Assembly: GCA_963533935.1 (NCBI GenBank)
Contig: CAUSQL010000033.1
Span: 1 to 16,218 of the forward strand
Origin: CAUSKK01 sp963533935
GTDB lineage: Bacteria; Pseudomonadota; Gammaproteobacteria; Cardiobacteriales; Cardiobacteriaceae
Direction of reading: 5' to 3'
DNA length: 16,218 bases
Both the position numbers and the translations under genes were made by a program. Positions 14,601 through 16,218 of this stretch are shown piece after piece; within the stretch, counting starts at the first letter, position 1; every line of letters starts with the position of its first letter. The notes under the pieces are model-generated. The model had not been told where the DNA came from, did no database searches, and saw only the letters and a program-made list of their open reading frames with translations.

Positions 14601-16218
14601 TGGCCGAGGCCGTCGCCGTCGTCCAGATTATTGGTGGCGACGAGGCTATTGCCCACCTGCACCACGCCGCTGACGCTGACGGCGCCACTGGCCGCATGGT
14701 TGGCCGTGCTACCCGGCGAGGCGCTGGCCGTTGGCGCAGCGGTCGCGCTGGCGGAAGGACTAACGGTGGGTTGCGCCGATGGGGAAGCTGACGGATAAGG
14801 CGCCGCTGACACCGAAGGTGCAGCCGATGCTGAGGGGGCCGCAGAAGGCGCCGCCGAGGCGGAAGGAATTGCCGAGACGGACGGCACGGCGGTAACCGTT
14901 ACGTTCGGGGTCGGCGGACTGCTGGCGGCCGGCGTTGGCGTACCCCGGGCGGCGCCGTTGGCGCTGATGGTAAGGCCGTTGCTGACCAGGTTTTCCTCGT
15001 GGCCGCCGCGGTCGTAGTAGTAAATCTGCACGCTGATGGTCTTGCCCACGTCGCTGGCGCTGACGGTGTAGTGCTTACCGCTGGCCCCATTGATGGCGGC
15101 ACCGTTGGCCAGCCAGTTGTACTGAATGCGGTCAGGCAGTCCGTCCGCGTCGCTGACTTCCGCGGTCAGGTCGCTGCCAACGGCGCCGGTGCCCTTAATT
15201 ACCACTTGACCGGGCTGATTCACGCCGCTCTGGTTGCCGCTATCCACCACGGCCGTGGGCGGGCTGATGACGCTTTCCACCTTGCCGGTGCTATCGGTGT
15301 AGGTGATGCGCAGGGTGATGGATTTGCCGCTGTCGCTGCCGTTGATGGTGTAAGTGGCGCCGGTGGCACCGCTGACTTCCTGGCCGTCCACCATCCATTG
15401 ATAGCTGACGTCGCCCCTGACGCCGTCGCCGTCGTTGAGGCGCGCTTCCAGAATTTGCCCGCTTTTGGCCTGGCCGTAAATGGCGGCCACGCCGCCGTGG
15501 TTAGCCTTACCTTTAATTTGTGCGGTGGCGCTAAGACTGATGTCATCGGCGATAACCCGGGCATCTTCGCTGTAAATGCCCACGGCGCCGCCGCTGTAGG
15601 GGTTTTCATCGTCAATGAAGGTGGTAAGCACCTTGCCGTTAATGCTGATTTCCACCGTGTTGCCCTTCTTGGCAATGGTGAATTTCTTAAGGTCCGCCAG
15701 CGGCCAGCTTTCGCTGCCGGTGGCCATGAAGCGTTGGCCACCCTTGTAGGCCGGGTCGCGTTTACCCAGTTCCCAGCCGTTGGCGCGGGGCACCAGGTAG
15801 TAATAGTGGTCGTTGTCCTTGAAGTTCCACACCAGCCAGCCGGTTTCCCAGGCGTTGGGGGTGGCGCCCTGGCGCAGCTGTTCTGGGGTGCTGATGGTGC
15901 CGCTATAGGTGAATTCGTCGCCTACTGACACGGTGCTTACCACCATGGTGGAAGAAGTGTCGGTGGGGCCGTTGTGCGCCTTGGGCTGTAGCTGGAGGGC
16001 CTGATTGCCGTGGTTAGCAATGATTTTGGCGTTGCCGTAGCCGGCGTGAATCACCGTCCATTTGCCGAAATTCTGCTTATCCACATAGGTGGCGCCCAGC
16101 GGATAGGAAGAGAAATCGTCGTGGAGCAGCAGGGCGGCCGGGGCGGTGCTGGCACTTGGTGTCGCACTTGGTGTCGCACTTGGTGTCGCACTTGGTGTCG
16201 CACTTGGTGTCGCACTTG
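11642..16218 (-). CDS. Giant modular surface glycosidase: LamG-like, Ig-like x3, GH16 x2, GH20-like (N-terminus beyond window)
   Basis: The frame is open to the right edge (an ATPS repeat region reads into it), so the true start and signal peptide are outside; numbering here is from GTG 16084, which is probably internal. Domains: concanavalin/laminin-G-like sandwich about 5-186; Ig-like repeats about 203-280, 292-375 and 468-550, each with YxW..DG..I.G.TG..YT and D.G..I pattern; Pro/Ser/Ala linker 380-462; first GH16 domain about 560-785 with E665-I-D667-G-I-E670; linker 790-885; second GH16 domain 893-1147 with GEIDILES (E1018, D1020, E1023); GH20-like domain about 1196-1465 (GAMLDVARQF, FHLHLSDNENY, LIPEIDLPGHADF, MIWNDG). 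Its catalytic pair is N1357-D1358 instead of Asp-Glu. GH16 enzymes cleave beta-1,3/1,4-glucans or galactans; GH20 members act on beta-linked GlcNAc. Likely secreted or surface-displayed, but no anchor is visible at the C-terminus. Confidence 0.9.
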   Translation of the reverse strand, partial: SATPSATPSATPSATPSATPSASTAPAALLLHDDFSSYPLGATYVDKQNFGKWTVIHAGYGNAKIIANHGNQALQLQPKAHNGPTDTSSTMVVSTVSVGDEFTYSGTISTPEQLRQGATPNAWETGWLVWNFKDNDHYYYLVPRANGWELGKRDPAYKGGQRFMATGSESWPLADLKKFTIAKKGNTVEISINGKVLTTFIDDENPYSGGAVGIYSEDARVIADDISLSATAQIKGKANHGGVAAIYGQAKSGQILEARLNDGDGVRGDVSYQWMVDGQEVSGATGATYTINGSDSGKSITLRITYTDSTGKVESVISPPTAVVDSGNQSGVNQPGQVVIKGTGAVGSDLTAEVSDADGLPDRIQYNWLANGAAINGASGKHYTVSASDVGKTISVQIYYYDRGGHEENLVSNGLTISANGAARGTPTPAASSPPTPNVTVTAVPSVSAIPSASAAPSAAPSASAAPSVSAAPYPSASPSAQPTVSPSASATAAPTASASPGSTANHAASGAVSVSGVVQVGNSLVATNNLDDGDGLGQVSYRWLRDGQEIGGGTGDRYTLTAADQGHHISVRASYRDGAGNMESKDSFSTGAVAAAGSAPTYHDTSNQVEIDWAGTKWYVRDNDWNDGPPGSGNWARGNVKRAGSAIQLALTNPDGKTPIASEIISSNAMGYGTYETTFHSDFSKFDPYTVFGFFTFEWGKSIPGNREIDGIEVSRWGDPALKGVFTYYPASAPEDGIKMRPGYTWGDNVKHVSMKLDWQPNKITWTLRNAETGAVLHQVESTKDVPQANNQQIHFNLWTYKPKDPPNQWWTAAPQQVTIESFNYTPLSNGNVAPNPSVVPAPSASITPAPSASASPTVSVAPAPNPSVSVAPAPNPSASVAPAPSIGPAPSGSVNPVPSASASPSASPSASPSASANPTATPAASPTDAVAGVSHLRGYKLVWRDEFNGNRLNEANWTIQTGGWNASQVQNYYSANAKNVSVSNGTLKITAHYEPGFTSGAGNRYDFTSGFIQSQHKQAWTYGYFEARMKLPKDSNGSLWPAFWMSPDKSVYGSHPRSGEIDILESRSHDKTFAAADVHWGTGEGKNGRIHSQGITRVKDTSEWHTYAVKWQEGKLEFFVDGRLYHTVDNFKAPNATTHPGPFNIPFYLRLNMAVGGTYLAKPYSDAHYSIGKFPATMEVDYVRVYQRVGAPTNGNKAQGAAANGAAPAATPAQAVAGVKAQVQPVLDENGNMQNQVNKVELAPQGAMLDVARQFYSLDELKAFIDDVAAGGGKFFHLHLSDNENYTLESAELGQTAENSQRNQDGSYTGPLGNNFYSKEQIAQLNHYASAKGVQLIPEIDLPGHADFIYKLLQRHDAARAAAAFDGKNKEAAAQLAQELYGEAAEQFSASKYFHMGGNDFAGATSQNADYIAYVNGNSQLLKSKGLQPMIWNDGVLSSSLGKLDKAVTVSYHTSGEGLASAAELEKAGYQLFRYGPDAEMITLWSDKGKATGGAALRDKLKAAKAPAAAPATTTEGDKAAQ
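13567..13626 (-). repeat. 30-bp tandem duplication in the Pro/Ser-rich linker
   Basis: Two adjacent 30-base units (13567-13596 and 13597-13626), nearly identical, encode the repeated SVAPAPNPS segments between the two GH16 domains. The duplication is in frame, so it changes linker length only. Confidence 0.75.
16153..16218 (-). repeat. Perfect 12-bp tandem repeat encoding ATPS units
   Basis: Five and a half exact copies of CACTTGGTGTCG (on +) run to the window edge and probably beyond. Read on - in the frame of the glycosidase gene they encode Ala-Thr-Pro-Ser repeats. A 12-bp unit keeps the frame, so slippage would vary linker length and not switch the gene off. Confidence 0.9.

Noticed and set aside
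14999..15928. 309-residue open frame on + inside the glycosidase gene
   Set aside because: Shadow of the GC-rich - coding frame. The - frame has recognisable domains, whereas the + translation is Ala/Val/Gly-rich with no motif.

Overview
This window looks like chromosome of a GC-rich gammaproteobacterium. The housekeeping proteins (UbiA, Dcd, Mrp, MutS, MgtE, GuaA) read as full-length proteobacterial family members. A Slam-type outer-membrane protein and a very large modular carbohydrate-active surface protein suggest a host-associated, Gram-negative, mucosal or oral lifestyle. My best guess for the family is Cardiobacteriaceae or a relative, but this is inference from gene content and composition and was not tested by search.

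Layout. Positions 1-1181 hold the 3' end of an unrecognised gene and ubiA (ubiquinone synthesis), both on +. Positions 1182-1649 hold no protein gene. They contain a predicted structured RNA with an intrinsic terminator, possibly preceded by a sigma-54-like promoter, and then a nested palindromic repeat element that ends next to the dcd stop codon. Positions 1650-4608 (-) are a tight operon, slam-like / mrp / dcd, whose genes are joined by two TAATG stop-start overlaps. Only 34 bp away, mutS diverges on + and overlaps a small multi-spanning membrane protein gene by 8 bp. That gene abuts the convergent mgtE (-) with no intergenic base. mgtE and guaA diverge from a 78-bp spacer.

Positions 10635-11641 are a roughly 1-kb gene-free tract. 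It is built from four more copies of the same nested palindromic repeat family, including an inverted pair whose central core is not inverted, and an 81-bp direct repeat. A strong terminator then closes the last gene.

The last gene (11642-16218, -) runs off the right edge, so its N-terminus is missing. It encodes at least 1,524 residues: a laminin-G/concanavalin-like domain, three Ig-like repeats, Pro/Ser/Ala-rich linkers, two GH16 glucanase-like domains and a C-terminal GH20 (dispersin-B/hexosaminidase-like) domain. The GH20 catalytic Asp-Glu pair is replaced by Asn-Asp.

The most interesting material is this multi-catalytic glycosidase with a probably altered GH20 active site, the nested palindrome family, and the orphan structured RNA downstream of ubiA. 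The remaining genes are ordinary metabolism, transport and repair.
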